From: Janthinobacterium sp. 61
GTDB lineage: Bacteria; Pseudomonadota; Gammaproteobacteria; Burkholderiales; Burkholderiaceae_D
NCBI RefSeq assembly: GCF_002846335.1
Contig: NZ_PJMQ01000001.1
Span: 434,001 to 498,000, forward strand
DNA: 64,000 nt
Reading direction: 5' to 3'
In this document: positions 53,702 through 62,868 of the stretch, piece by piece
Numbering within the stretch: position 1 is the first letter of the stretch
How the letters are laid out: each line of letters opens with the position of its first letter
Program-made: the position numbers and the translations under genes
Notes under the pieces: model-generated
What the model saw: the letters and a program-made list of their open reading frames with translations, nothing else
Told to the model about the DNA's origin: nothing
Databases searched by the model: none

Positions 53702-55795
53702 CTATTCGCCGACCTCCGCGCCCGGCGTGCCCAGTGTATGCATCAGATACTGCTGGGCGCTGAATGGCGTTTGCTTGCCGCGTGGCTTGCGGCGCGCATA
53801 GTGGCCTGTCGGCTCCAGTTCCCATGCATTCGTATTATCCTTCAAATACGGATTCAGGCCCTCGGCGATCACACGCCGCTTCAGCGCCCGGTCCAGCACG
53901 GGGAATGCCACTTCCACGCGGCGGAACAGGTTGCGGCTCATCCAGTCGGCGCTTGCCAGGTAGACATCGTGCGCCAGGTCGTTGCGGAAGTAGTAAATGC
54001 GGCTGTGTTCGAGGAAGCGGCCGATCACGGAGCGCACCTTGATGTTTTCCGACAGGCCAGGCACGCCCGGTTTCAGAGTGCAGGCGCCGCGCACGATCAG
54101 GTCGATCTTCACGCCATCGGTCGACGCCGCATACAGGGCGCGGATCACGGATTCATCGACCAGCGCGTTGACTTTCACGATAATGCGCCCGCGCCGGCCG
54201 GAGCGGGCGATCTTCGCCTCGTTGCGGATGGCCTTGATGATTTCGCTCTGGAGGCCGAACGGCGCCAGCCACAAATGGTTCAGGTTGTGCGGCTTGGTCA
54301 GGCTGGTCAGGTGGATGAAGACTTCGTTCACTTCCACTGCCAGGTCCTGGTTGGCCGTCAGCAAGCCAAAATCCGTGTACAACTTGGTGGTGGTGGGGTG
54401 ATAGTTGCCTGTGCCCAAGTGAGCGTAGAAGCGCAGCGCGCCTTCTTCGCGGCGGATGACGAGCGCCACCTTGGCGTGGGTTTTCAGGCCCACCACGCCA
54501 TACACGACTTGTGCGCCCGCCTGTTCCAGCTTGTCGGCCCAGTTGATATTGGCTTCTTCGTCGAAACGCGCCATCAATTCCACGATGACCGTCACTTCCT
54601 TGCCCATCTTCGCGGCCGCAATGAGTGACTCCATCAAGTCCGAATTCATGCCCGTGCGGTAGATCGTCTGCTTGATGGCCACAACGGACGGATCGTAGGC
54701 GGCACTGCGGATGAAATCGATGACTGTCTGGAAGGACTGGTAGGGATGGTGCAGCAGGATGTCATGCTTGTTGAGCGCGGCAAAGATGTCGCTGCCGATG
54801 GCTTTATGCGCCAGGCCCGGGAAGAAGGGCGGGAAGCGCAGCTCGGCTTGCTTGACGTGGTCGATCATCTCCGACAGGCGCACCAGGTTCACGGGGCCAT
54901 TGACGCGGTATAGACGGCTTTGATCAAGGCTGAACTGGTCGAGCAGGAATTGTGACAACTCCGGTGGACAATTGCGCGCCACTTCCAGGCGCACGGAGGT
55001 GCCGAACTGGCGTCCCACCAGTTCGCCCTTCAGGGCCTGGCGCAGATTCTTGACTTCGTCTTCGTCCACCCACAGGTCGCTGTCGCGCGTGACCCGGAAT
55101 TGCGAATAGGCAATCACTTCGCGTCCGGCGAACAGGTCCGAGATGTGTGCATGGATGACGGAGGACAATAAACAGAAGGACACGCCATCACCGGATATCT
55201 CGTCCGGCAGCTTGATGACGCGCGGCAAGACACGGGGCGCCTTGACGATGGCGATCGCCGTGCCGCGCCCGAAGGCATCCTTGCCGCTCAGCGAAACGAT
55301 GAAATTGAGGCTTTTATTCACCACTTGCGGGAAAGGGTGGGCCGGGTCCAGGCCGATAGGTGTGAGCAGGGGGCGCACTTCGCGGTCAAAATACTGCTTC
55401 ACCCACGCGCGCTGCGCCTCGTTGCGGTCGCTGTCGCGCAGCAAATGCACGCCCGCTTCGCGCAGGGCTGGCAAGACGTCGCTATTTAATATCTCGTACT
55501 GGCGTTCCACCAGCGCATGGCATTCCTTGCCGATGCGTTCCAGATTGGCCGCCAGGACAGGGTGGCCCGCCAGTGAACCGCCGATGCTGCCGGCCGCCAG
55601 CAAGCTGGCCACGCGCACCTCGAAGAACTCATCCATGTTACTGCTGACGATGCACAGGTAGCGCAGGCGCTCGAGCAGTGGAATGTTCGGGTCTTCCGCC
55701 TGGGCCATCACGCGCCGGTTGAAAGTCAGTTGCGACAGTTCGCGGTCAAGCAAGATGCCCGATTTGGTCACTTCCGTGTGCAGTTCAGGTTTCAT
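53702..55795 (-). CDS. ppk1: Polyphosphate kinase 1
   Basis: A 697-residue Ppk1, which reversibly polymerises the ATP gamma-phosphate into polyphosphate. The N-domain begins LLDRELSQLTFNRRVMAQAE and carries SSNMDEFFEVRVASL. Catalytic histidines appear in LKTHAKVALVIRRE and FYAHLGTGNYHPTTTKLYTD, in the phospholipase-D-like C domains. Length matches the family (about 690). It is divergent from pstS across a 271-bp region with Pho-box units on both strands, so PhoB control is likely. Confidence 0.97.
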   Translation of the reverse strand: MKPELHTEVTKSGILLDRELSQLTFNRRVMAQAEDPNIPLLERLRYLCIVSSNMDEFFEVRVASLLAAGSIGGSLAGHPVLAANLERIGKECHALVERQYEILNSDVLPALREAGVHLLRDSDRNEAQRAWVKQYFDREVRPLLTPIGLDPAHPFPQVVNKSLNFIVSLSGKDAFGRGTAIAIVKAPRVLPRVIKLPDEISGDGVSFCLLSSVIHAHISDLFAGREVIAYSQFRVTRDSDLWVDEDEVKNLRQALKGELVGRQFGTSVRLEVARNCPPELSQFLLDQFSLDQSRLYRVNGPVNLVRLSEMIDHVKQAELRFPPFFPGLAHKAIGSDIFAALNKHDILLHHPYQSFQTVIDFIRSAAYDPSVVAIKQTIYRTGMNSDLMESLIAAAKMGKEVTVIVELMARFDEEANINWADKLEQAGAQVVYGVVGLKTHAKVALVIRREEGALRFYAHLGTGNYHPTTTKLYTDFGLLTANQDLAVEVNEVFIHLTSLTKPHNLNHLWLAPFGLQSEIIKAIRNEAKIARSGRRGRIIVKVNALVDESVIRALYAASTDGVKIDLIVRGACTLKPGVPGLSENIKVRSVIGRFLEHSRIYYFRNDLAHDVYLASADWMSRNLFRRVEVAFPVLDRALKRRVIAEGLNPYLKDNTNAWELEPTGHYARRKPRGKQTPFSAQQYLMHTLGTPGAEVGE

Positions 55796-55872
55796 ATTCT
55801 TTTGTCTTTGCAGATAGTTAATTCTAGCCGTATTTCATCATGTATGACGCGCTGTGAGTGTAATCATGAAAT

Positions 55873-55890
55873 ATGACGTAAGCGTGACAT
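55873..55890 (-). promoter_or_regulatory. Pho-box-like site facing ppk1
   Basis: On the minus strand ATGTCAC-GCTT-ACGTCAT, two 7-bp PhoB units 11 bp apart, 78-95 bp before the ppk1 ATG. It overlaps the outer unit of the plus-strand array. Confidence 0.6.
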
Positions 55891-55922
55891 AAGCTGTCAT
55901 AAAGCGTCGCCCATTCTGTCAT
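55883..55922 (+). promoter_or_regulatory. Upstream Pho-box array of pstS
   Basis: Four 7-bp units start exactly 11 bp apart: CGTGACA (55883), CTGTCAT (55894), CGTCGCC (55905, weak) and CTGTCAT (55916). They match the PhoB direct-repeat register. Confidence 0.65.
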
Positions 55923-55982
55923 TTTTCGTGCCGGAAATGGCGTTCCCCGGGGCGTAGGCAAATATTTCATGAAATTTTGCGC

Positions 55983-56016
55983 ATGTCATAAAGCTGTCAT
56001 ATTCGCTTGCTAGACT
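55983..56016 (+). promoter_or_regulatory. Core pho box and promoter of pstS
   Basis: ATGTCAT-AAAG-CTGTCAT (55983-56000) is a near-perfect 18-bp PhoB box. TAGACT (56011-56016) stands 10 bp downstream as the -10 element, the standard PhoB-activated layout with no -35. Confidence 0.9.
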
Positions 56017-56066
56017 GCGCAGCATTCAACCGGGACTTTGAGCCCTAACAACCCTGAGGACTTGAT

Positions 56067-57116
56067 ATGCAAATGAAGCAAATGTTCAAATTTATCGTCG
56101 TGGGTGCTTCGGCAGCGATGGCATTTTCTTCCGCTTCCGTCATGGCGGCAGATATGACAGGTGCTGGTGCTACCTTCCCATACCCTATCTACGCCAAATG
56201 GGCTGAGACTTACAAAGCCAACACCGGCAACGGCCTGAACTACCAGTCCGTCGGTTCCGGCGCTGGCATCAAGCAAATCAAGGCCAAGACTGTTGAATTC
56301 GGCGCCTCGGACATGCCTTTGAAGGCAGAAGAGCTGGAAGAAGCAGGCCTGATGCAGTTCCCTGCCATCATGGGCGGCGTGGTCACCATCGTCAACCTGG
56401 ACGGCGTGAAGCCAGGCCAGCTGAAAATGACGGGCAAGGTCGTTGCCGACATTTACCTGGGCAAGATCACCAAGTGGAGCGCTCCTGAGATCGCCGCACT
56501 GAACACGGGCGTCAAGCTGCCAGACACGGAAATCACCGTGGTGCACCGCGCCGACGGTTCGGGTACCTCTTTCCTGTTCACCGACTTCCTGTCGAAAACC
56601 AACCCGGAATTCAAATCAAAAATCGGCGCTGGCTCGGCTGTGAAATGGGCCGTGGGCGTGGGCGGCAAGGGTAACGAAGGCGTTGCCGCTAACGTACAGC
56701 GTATCAAGGGTTCGATCGGTTACGTCGAGTGGGCTTACGCCAAGAAAAACAATATGTCGCACACCCAGCTGCAAAACAAGGACGGCAACTTCCTGCAGCC
56801 TGACGACGACAACTTCAAGGCGGCAGCCGCTTCGGCACCTTGGACGCAAACCCCAGGCTTCGGCGTGGTCCTGACCGACCAGGCTGGCAAGAACAGCTGG
56901 CCTATCACGGGCGTGTCGTTCATCCTGATGCACAAAGTCCAGCCTGACGCAGCCAAGGCAAAAGAAGTCCTGAAATTCTTCGACTGGGCCTACAAGAACG
57001 GCGGCGCAGCTGCTGTTGAACTGGACTACGTGCCTATGCCAGCATCGGTCGTGAAACTGGTGCAGGAATCGTGGAAAGCCAATCTGAAAGATGCATCGGG
57101 CAAAGCGATCTATTAA
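56067..57116 (+). CDS. pstS: Periplasmic phosphate-binding protein PstS
   Basis: A 349-residue substrate-binding protein of the high-affinity phosphate ABC transporter. The signal peptide ends AFSSASVMA, and the mature protein starts ADMTGAGATFPYPIYAKWAE. Phosphate ligands are in GAGATFPYP, GSGAGIKQIK, EFGASDMPL and VHRADGSGTSFLFTDFL. It is first gene of pstSCAB-phoU-phoB-phoR, behind a strong pho box. The third-position base use (many GCT/GGT codons) suits a highly expressed gene. A hairpin follows the stop before pstC. Confidence 0.98.
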   Translation: MQMKQMFKFIVVGASAAMAFSSASVMAADMTGAGATFPYPIYAKWAETYKANTGNGLNYQSVGSGAGIKQIKAKTVEFGASDMPLKAEELEEAGLMQFPAIMGGVVTIVNLDGVKPGQLKMTGKVVADIYLGKITKWSAPEIAALNTGVKLPDTEITVVHRADGSGTSFLFTDFLSKTNPEFKSKIGAGSAVKWAVGVGGKGNEGVAANVQRIKGSIGYVEWAYAKKNNMSHTQLQNKDGNFLQPDDDNFKAAAASAPWTQTPGFGVVLTDQAGKNSWPITGVSFILMHKVQPDAAKAKEVLKFFDWAYKNGGAAAVELDYVPMPASVVKLVQESWKANLKDASGKAIY

Positions 57117-57180
57117 TTCGATAGCTTGACCAAATAAGTACCGATCCTTGTCCCCGCCAGCAGCACGGCGGGGCAGGGAG

Positions 57181-57224
57181 TTAGCCAGGACCGCCCGCAA
57201 GCCCTTGCAGGCGATCCTGGCTAA
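57181..57224 (+). terminator. Intercistronic hairpin between pstS and pstC
   Basis: TTAGCCAGGA pairs with TCCTGGCTAA (10-bp outer stem) with an inner GC-rich stem-loop, followed by AAAATAAAA rather than T. Likely an mRNA-stabilising or partial-termination structure that raises PstS relative to PstCAB. Confidence 0.55.
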
Positions 57225-57283
57225 AAATAAAACATGAGTTCAAAACAAGCAATACCGGCAGTACCACCCACATCTGGCACAAT

Positions 57284-58303
57284 ATGAGCGCACAATCAAC
57301 CTCCTCCACGATCCCCATGCCAGGCGGCACCATGACCGACTCCATCAGTCACGCGCAAATGCTTTCCACCATGCGCAAGCAGCGCATCCAGGATTTCCTG
57401 TTCCACAAGGTGACGATGCTGTTCGCCCTGTCGGTGCTGATCGTCCTGGTCGGCATCATCATTTCGCTGATCATGGAATCGATACCGGCCTTCAAGACCT
57501 TCGGCCTGCATTTCATCGTGTCGGCAGAATGGGACCCCGTCAATGACCAGTACGGCGCCCTGATCCCCATCATCGGCACCCTGGTGACGTCCGTCATCGC
57601 CCTGCTGATCGCTTTTCCCGTCAGCTTCGGCATCGCGCTGTTCCTCACGGAAATCTGCCCGGCCTGGCTGCGCCGCCCGCTGGGCACTGCTGTCGAGCTG
57701 CTGGCCGGCGTGCCATCGATCATCTACGGCATCTGGGGCCTGTTTGTCTTCGCGCCCCTGTTTGCCGACCACGTCCAGCCTATCCTGAAGGCCACGCTGG
57801 GCAACGTGCCCGTCATCGGCCAGCTGTTCAGCGGCCCCATGATGGGCATCGGCTTGCTGACGGCAGGTCTGGTGCTGGCCATCATGATCATCCCTTTCAT
57901 CGCCTCGGTGATGCGCGACGTGTTTGAAATCGTCCCTGCCGTGCTGAAGGAGTCCGCATACGGCCTGGGCTGCACACGCTGGGAAGTGGTGCGCAAGATC
58001 GTCTTGCCTTACACCAAGACCGGCGTCGTCGGCGGCGTCATGCTGGGCCTGGGCCGCGCACTCGGTGAAACCATGGCGGTGACCTTCGTCATCGGCAACG
58101 CCAACAAGCTGTCGTGGTCGCTGTTTGCCGCCGGTAACAGCATCACCTCCTTGCTGGCCAATGAATTCGGCGAAGCGCAATCGGCGCTGCACGTGTCCTC
58201 GCTGTTCTCGCTGGCCCTGATCCTGTTTGTCATCACCTTTATCGTCTTATCCGCCGCCAAGCTGATGCTGGCTGGCATGTCCCGCAAGGAAGGCACGAAA
58301 TGA
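57284..58303 (+). CDS. pstC: Phosphate ABC transporter permease PstC
   Basis: A 339-residue inner-membrane permease with about six membrane helices. The first is [19 protein letters not shown]. The ABC permease coupling loop is visible as [20 protein letters not shown], followed by [12 protein letters not shown]. It forms the channel with PstA. The ATG at 57284 has only a weak ribosome-binding site; an internal ATG (MTDSISHAQ) is possible. The stop overlaps pstA (ATGA). Confidence 0.97.
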   Translation: MSAQSTSSTIPMPGGTMTDSISHAQMLSTMRKQRIQDFLFHKVTMLFALSVLIVLVGIIISLIMESIPAFKTFGLHFIVSAEWDPVNDQYGALIPIIGTLVTSVIALLIAFPVSFGIALFLTEICPAWLRRPLGTAVELLAGVPSIIYGIWGLFVFAPLFADHVQPILKATLGNVPVIGQLFSGPMMGIGLLTAGLVLAIMIIPFIASVMRDVFEIVPAVLKESAYGLGCTRWEVVRKIVLPYTKTGVVGGVMLGLGRALGETMAVTFVIGNANKLSWSLFAAGNSITSLLANEFGEAQSALHVSSLFSLALILFVITFIVLSAAKLMLAGMSRKEGTK

Positions 58304-59187
58304 GCCAAGTGAGCACCCTCGACGTTCCGGCCAAGCCGGCCATGAATCCCGTCTACCGCAAGCGCCTGCTGATGCACCGCATCGGCATCGCCCTGTCAGT
58401 GGCGGCCATGGCCCTGGGCCTGGCCGTGCTGGTATGGATTTTGTTCACGCTGGTGATCAAGGGTTTCGGTGCCTTGTCGATCGACCTGTTCACGCAAACG
58501 ACGCCGGCCCCCGGCAGCGAAGGCGGCGGCCTGATCAATGCCATCGTCGGCAGCGCCCTGATGGTGGGCCTGGCTACCGTCGTCAGCACCCCGATCGGCA
58601 TCCTGGCCGGCATCTACCTGGCCGAATACGGCGAAGAAAACAGGCTGGCGCAAGTGACGCGTTTTGTGACGGACATCATGCTGTCGGCGCCATCGATCGT
58701 CATCGGCCTGTTCGTGTATGCGCTGTACGTGGCGCATGTCAAGCACTTCTCCGGTTACGCGGGCGCCATCGCGCTGTCGCTGATCGCCGTGCCGGTGGTG
58801 GTGCGCACGACGGACAATATGTTGCGCCTGGTGCCGAACAGCCTGCTGGAAGCCGCGTTTGCCCTCGGTGCGCCGCGCTGGAAGGTCGCCACCCTGGTGC
58901 GCTTGCGCGCCGTCAAGGCTGGCGTGATCACCGGCGTACTGCTGGCATTGGCCCGCATCGCCGGCGAAACGGCGCCGCTGCTGTTCACGGCCCTGAATAA
59001 CCAGTTCCAAAGCTTTAACATGAATGCGCCGATGGCCAACTTGCCGTCCGTCATCGCATCGTTTGCGATGAGCCCGTACGACAACTGGCGCTCGCTGGCC
59101 TGGGGTGGCGCACTGCTGATCACCTTCAGCGTGCTGGCCTTGAATATCCTGTCGCGCACCGTGTTCAGCCAAAAAGTCCCTAATTAA
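58300..59187 (+). CDS. pstA: Phosphate ABC transporter permease PstA
   Basis: A 295-residue partner permease of PstC with six hydrophobic helices (for example [20 protein letters not shown]). The typical [32 protein letters not shown] and [20 protein letters not shown] coupling-helix sequences are present. Its ATG lies in the pstC stop, so the two permeases are translated together. Confidence 0.97.
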   Translation: MSQVSTLDVPAKPAMNPVYRKRLLMHRIGIALSVAAMALGLAVLVWILFTLVIKGFGALSIDLFTQTTPAPGSEGGGLINAIVGSALMVGLATVVSTPIGILAGIYLAEYGEENRLAQVTRFVTDIMLSAPSIVIGLFVYALYVAHVKHFSGYAGAIALSLIAVPVVVRTTDNMLRLVPNSLLEAAFALGAPRWKVATLVRLRAVKAGVITGVLLALARIAGETAPLLFTALNNQFQSFNMNAPMANLPSVIASFAMSPYDNWRSLAWGGALLITFSVLALNILSRTVFSQKVPN

Positions 59188-59213
59188 ACAGATATCGAGC
59201 GAAGCGAACCCAC

Positions 59214-60008
59214 ATGAATACGCAAATGAATCCAGCACAAGACCTGGCACCAAAGAAAAAAACCATCGAAATTTCGGGCCTGAACTTCTTTTACGGCAAA
59301 ACGCAAAGCTTGCATAACGTCAACCTGGACATTCACGAGAAGAAGGTTACCGCTTTCATCGGCCCGTCCGGTTGCGGCAAATCGACCCTGCTGCGCACCC
59401 TGAACCGCATGTACGACCTGTACCCGGGCCAGCGCGCGGAAGGTTCCATCCTGTACCGCGGCCGCAACGTGCTCGACGCCGACCAGGACGTCAACATGCT
59501 GCGCGCCAAGGTCGGCATGGTGTTCCAGAAGCCCACGCCGTTCCCCATGTCCGTGTATGACAACATTGCCTTCGGCGTGCGCCTGTATGAAGACCTGTCG
59601 AAGGGCGAGATGGACGAGCGCGTCGAGTGGGCCCTGAAAAAAGCGGCGCTGTGGGGCGAGGTCAAGGATAAGCTGAACAAGAGCGGCCTGTCGCTGTCTG
59701 GCGGCCAGCAGCAGCGTTTGTGCATCGCGCGCGGCGTGGCCGTGAAGCCGGACGTGTTGCTGCTCGATGAGCCGACCTCGGCGCTGGACCCGATTTCGAC
59801 GTCGAAGGTGGAAGAGCTGATCAGCGAACTGAAACAGGATTACACGATCGCCATCGTGACGCACAATATGCAGCAGGCGGCGCGCTGCTCCGATTACACG
59901 GCCTATATGTATCTGGGCGAACTGGTGGAATTCGGCGAAACGGACCAGATTTTCATGAATCCGGCCCGCAAGGAAACGCAGGATTACATCACGGGCCGCT
60001 TCGGCTGA
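59214..60008 (+). CDS. pstB: Phosphate ABC transporter ATPase PstB
   Basis: A 264-residue ABC ATPase that energises PstCA. Walker [19 protein letters not shown]-loop [15 protein letters not shown], signature [16 protein letters not shown], Walker [13 protein letters not shown] and H-loop [11 protein letters not shown] are all intact. The PFPMSVYDN sequence after the Q-loop is diagnostic for PstB. The Pst complex with PhoU also signals phosphate sufficiency to PhoR. Confidence 0.98.
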   Translation: MNTQMNPAQDLAPKKKTIEISGLNFFYGKTQSLHNVNLDIHEKKVTAFIGPSGCGKSTLLRTLNRMYDLYPGQRAEGSILYRGRNVLDADQDVNMLRAKVGMVFQKPTPFPMSVYDNIAFGVRLYEDLSKGEMDERVEWALKKAALWGEVKDKLNKSGLSLSGGQQQRLCIARGVAVKPDVLLLDEPTSALDPISTSKVEELISELKQDYTIAIVTHNMQQAARCSDYTAYMYLGELVEFGETDQIFMNPARKETQDYITGRFG

Positions 60009-60056
60009 TCTGCCCAGAATAACGACATACAAGACAACTGAATACGGAGAGACAGC

Positions 60057-60767
60057 ATGTTAGGCGAACATTCATCCAAGCAATACGACAACGAACTCGA
60101 AGCGATCCGCTCGAAAGTGCTCCTGATGGGCGGCATCGTTGAAACCCAGTTCCTCGACGCGATGACGTGCTTTCGCATCGGCAATCCGGAACGCGCCGAC
60201 CGCGTGATGCGGGAGGACGACGTCGTCAACCAGCTGGAAGTCTCGCTGGACGACGCTTGCAGCCATTTGATCGTGCGCCGCCAGCCGGCCGCCAACGATT
60301 TGCGCACCATCATGGCCACCATCAAGGTGATTACCGACCTCGAGCGCGTAGGCGACGAGGCGACCAAAATCGCCCGCGTGGCGAAGAATCTGCACAAGCG
60401 CGGCAACGGCGTCGTCAACCATTACGAGATGGTGCGCGGCATTGCCAACACGGCCACCGACATGCTGCACGACGCGCTCGATGCATTCGCACGCAACGAT
60501 GGCAAGCAGGCCTTACAATTAATTGCACAAGATGCCATCATTGACCATGAGTTTCGGTCTATCATGCGCAACTTGATCACCTTTATGATGGAAGACCCGC
60601 GCACGATTTCGGCGGCGCTCGATACCCTGTGGGTGGCCAAGGCCATCGAACGCATCGGCGACCATGCGAAAAACATCGCCGAATACGTGATTTACGTGGT
60701 TGAAGGCAAGGACATCCGCCACACCAAGGTGGCTGCTCCCGCCATTTCCGAGGAGCTCCCTGAGTAA
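60057..60767 (+). CDS. phoU: Phosphate signalling protein PhoU
   Basis: A 236-residue all-helical protein with two PhoU repeats: MGGIVETQFLDAMTCFRIGN with DLERVGDEATKIARVAKNL, and MLHDALDAFARNDGKQALQ with AIERIGDHAKNIAEYVIYVV. Each repeat carries the E/DxxxD metal-binding pattern. PhoU connects PstSCAB to PhoR and keeps the kinase off when phosphate is plentiful. GGAGAGACAGC precedes the ATG, and phoB starts 5 bp after the stop. Confidence 0.97.
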   Translation: MLGEHSSKQYDNELEAIRSKVLLMGGIVETQFLDAMTCFRIGNPERADRVMREDDVVNQLEVSLDDACSHLIVRRQPAANDLRTIMATIKVITDLERVGDEATKIARVAKNLHKRGNGVVNHYEMVRGIANTATDMLHDALDAFARNDGKQALQLIAQDAIIDHEFRSIMRNLITFMMEDPRTISAALDTLWVAKAIERIGDHAKNIAEYVIYVVEGKDIRHTKVAAPAISEELPE

Positions 60768-60772
60768 GCTTT

Positions 60773-61462
60773 ATGGCATCTGATAAAACCACGGTATTGA
60801 TTGTTGAAGATGAGCCGGCCATCGTTGAATTGGTGACTTATTCGCTGCGCGAATCCGGCTGGAATTGCTGTTCCGTACAAAACGTTGCCGATGCCTGGGA
60901 TTTCATCCAGCACCGCACGCCGCACCTGATCTTGCTGGACTGGATGCTGCCGGACCAGACGGGCTTGCGCCTCCTGTCGCGTATCCGCGCGGACCGCAAT
61001 TTCGCCGCCATCCCCGTCATCATGCTCACCGCCAAGAGCATGGAAGAAGACAAGCTGGCCGGCCTGAACAGCGGGGCTGACGATTACGTCACCAAGCCGT
61101 TCTCGCCGCGCGAACTGCTGGCGCGCGCCAAGGCTTTGCTGCGACGCAAGAGTCCGGAACACGCGCAGGCGCCCATGCGCGCCGGCAACGTGGCCTTGGA
61201 CCCTGTCAGCTGCACCGTGATGATGGATGAGCAGAAGATCGATATCGGCCATGCCGAATACAAACTGCTGAAATTCCTGCTGGCCCATCCGGAGCGCGTG
61301 TTTTCGCGCAGCCAGTTGCTCGACAAGGTGTGGGGCGACCATGTGGTGATCGAGGAACGCACGGTTGATGTCCACGTATTGCGCTTGCGCAAAGCCTTGA
61401 AAGAGGCGGAAAGCCTGATCAAGACCGTGCGCAGCGTCGGCTACATGTTGTCTGAAAAGTAA
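60773..61462 (+). CDS. phoB: Phosphate regulon response regulator PhoB
   Basis: A 229-residue OmpR-family regulator. The receiver has VEDEPAIVELV, phospho-acceptor Asp56 (LILLDWMLPDQTG), Thr87 and Lys108 (YVTKPFSPREL). The winged helix reads HAEYKLLKFLLAHPERVFSR and ERTVDVHVLRLRKALKEAES, the recognition helix for pho boxes. Phosphorylated PhoB should activate the pho boxes seen upstream of pstS and ppk1. It lies in the same operon as phoR. Confidence 0.98.
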   Translation: MASDKTTVLIVEDEPAIVELVTYSLRESGWNCCSVQNVADAWDFIQHRTPHLILLDWMLPDQTGLRLLSRIRADRNFAAIPVIMLTAKSMEEDKLAGLNSGADDYVTKPFSPRELLARAKALLRRKSPEHAQAPMRAGNVALDPVSCTVMMDEQKIDIGHAEYKLLKFLLAHPERVFSRSQLLDKVWGDHVVIEERTVDVHVLRLRKALKEAESLIKTVRSVGYMLSEK

Positions 61463-61474
61463 AGCCTGTCTCTT

Positions 61475-62791
61475 ATGAATCCGAAATTGCTGTTCTGGGT
61501 ACCGGCCGCCTTGCGCATGGTGCTGGCGCTGCTGGGCGTGACCGTCGTCTGGTATCTGTTTGGCGCCACGTATGCGCTGGGCATCGCCTTCGTGCTGATG
61601 GCCATGATGGTGTTCGTGCAGCTGTCGTATCTGTTCCAGCTGAGTAACTGGCTGGACAATCCGCAAAGCGCCAAGTTGCCCGACGGCTGGGGCGCCTGGA
61701 CCAGCATCTTCGCGCGCCTGTACCGCATGCGCCGCGACGACGAGAAAAACCAGGCCGAGCTGACGGAATGGCTGGCGCGCTTCCGCCAGGCCATGCACCT
61801 GTTGCCCGATGGCGTCGTCATCATGGACGACGTGCTGTTTCTCGAATGGTGTAATCCCGCCGCCGAGAAGCATCTGGGCCTGACGCACGAGCGCGACAAG
61901 GGCATGCGTGTCACCAACCTGATCCGCAGCCCCGAGTTCATGGATTACATCATCCTGGGCCGCTACGACCAGCCGCTGACGATCACCTTCCGCAACCGCA
62001 AGCTGATCGTGCAGATCATTCCGTTTGAAAACCGCCGCCAGATCCTCGTCACCCACGATGTGACGGAGACGGAGCGCATCGAAATGATGCGCCGCGACTT
62101 CATCGCCAACGCCTCGCACGAACTGCGCACGCCGCTGACGGTCATCGTGGGTTTCCTGGAAATCGCTTCCGCCGAGCTGGACCTCGATGCCACCACGCGC
62201 GCCGCCCACCTCAAGCTGATGACGGAGCAGGGCCACCGCATGCAGCATTTGATCGAGGACATGCTGACCCTGTCGCGCCTGGAATCGGTCGACTATCCGC
62301 TGCGTCCCGAGCCCGTGGATGTCAAGAAACTCATGCAGCAAGTCTTGCGCGACGCCAAGGGCTTGTCGGCCGGCAAGCATGAAGTGACGATGGAATGCAA
62401 TGGCCCCGATGTGCTGGGCAGCTACGACGAGCTGTATAGCGCCTTCGGCAACCTGGCCTCGAACGCCGTGCGCTATACGCCGGCAGGCGGCAGCATCATG
62501 CTTCGCTGGCAAGATGGCACGGCAGGACCGCAATTCATCGCGCAAGACACGGGCATCGGCATCAGCCAGGAACATATTTCGCGCCTGACGGAACGCTTCT
62601 ACCGCGTCGACAAGAGCCGCTCGCGCGAAACCCAAGGCACGGGCCTGGGTCTGGCCATCGTCAAGCATGTGCTGCTGCGCCACGGGGGGACTTTGGCCAT
62701 CCAGTCCGTGGTTGACAAGGGCAGCAGCTTCATCGTCAGCATGCCCAAGTCCGTCGTCACGCCGCTGCAGGGCGAATTGCTGGTCAAGTAG
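61475..62791 (+). CDS. phoR: Phosphate regulon sensor kinase PhoR
   Basis: A 438-residue histidine kinase. Two N-terminal membrane helices (MVLALLGVTVVWYLFG and GIAFVLMAMMVFVQLSYLF) have almost no periplasmic loop, as usual for PhoR. A PAS domain follows (LLPDGVVIMDDVLFLEWCNP). The DHp helix has phospho-acceptor His215 in NASHELRTPLTVIVGFLE. The ATPase domain carries NLASNAVRYTP (N box), DTGIGISQEHISRLTERFYR (G1) and GTGLGLAIVKHV (G2). Last gene of the pst-pho unit. Confidence 0.97.
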   Translation: MNPKLLFWVPAALRMVLALLGVTVVWYLFGATYALGIAFVLMAMMVFVQLSYLFQLSNWLDNPQSAKLPDGWGAWTSIFARLYRMRRDDEKNQAELTEWLARFRQAMHLLPDGVVIMDDVLFLEWCNPAAEKHLGLTHERDKGMRVTNLIRSPEFMDYIILGRYDQPLTITFRNRKLIVQIIPFENRRQILVTHDVTETERIEMMRRDFIANASHELRTPLTVIVGFLEIASAELDLDATTRAAHLKLMTEQGHRMQHLIEDMLTLSRLESVDYPLRPEPVDVKKLMQQVLRDAKGLSAGKHEVTMECNGPDVLGSYDELYSAFGNLASNAVRYTPAGGSIMLRWQDGTAGPQFIAQDTGIGISQEHISRLTERFYRVDKSRSRETQGTGLGLAIVKHVLLRHGGTLAIQSVVDKGSSFIVSMPKSVVTPLQGELLVK

Positions 62792-62868
62792 TTCGCAGGG
62801 GGCGACAGTCGCCCCTGTTTCCCCCTGGCTGCTGGTGCATTGTTGGCATAAGTCGTTACAATCAGGTC

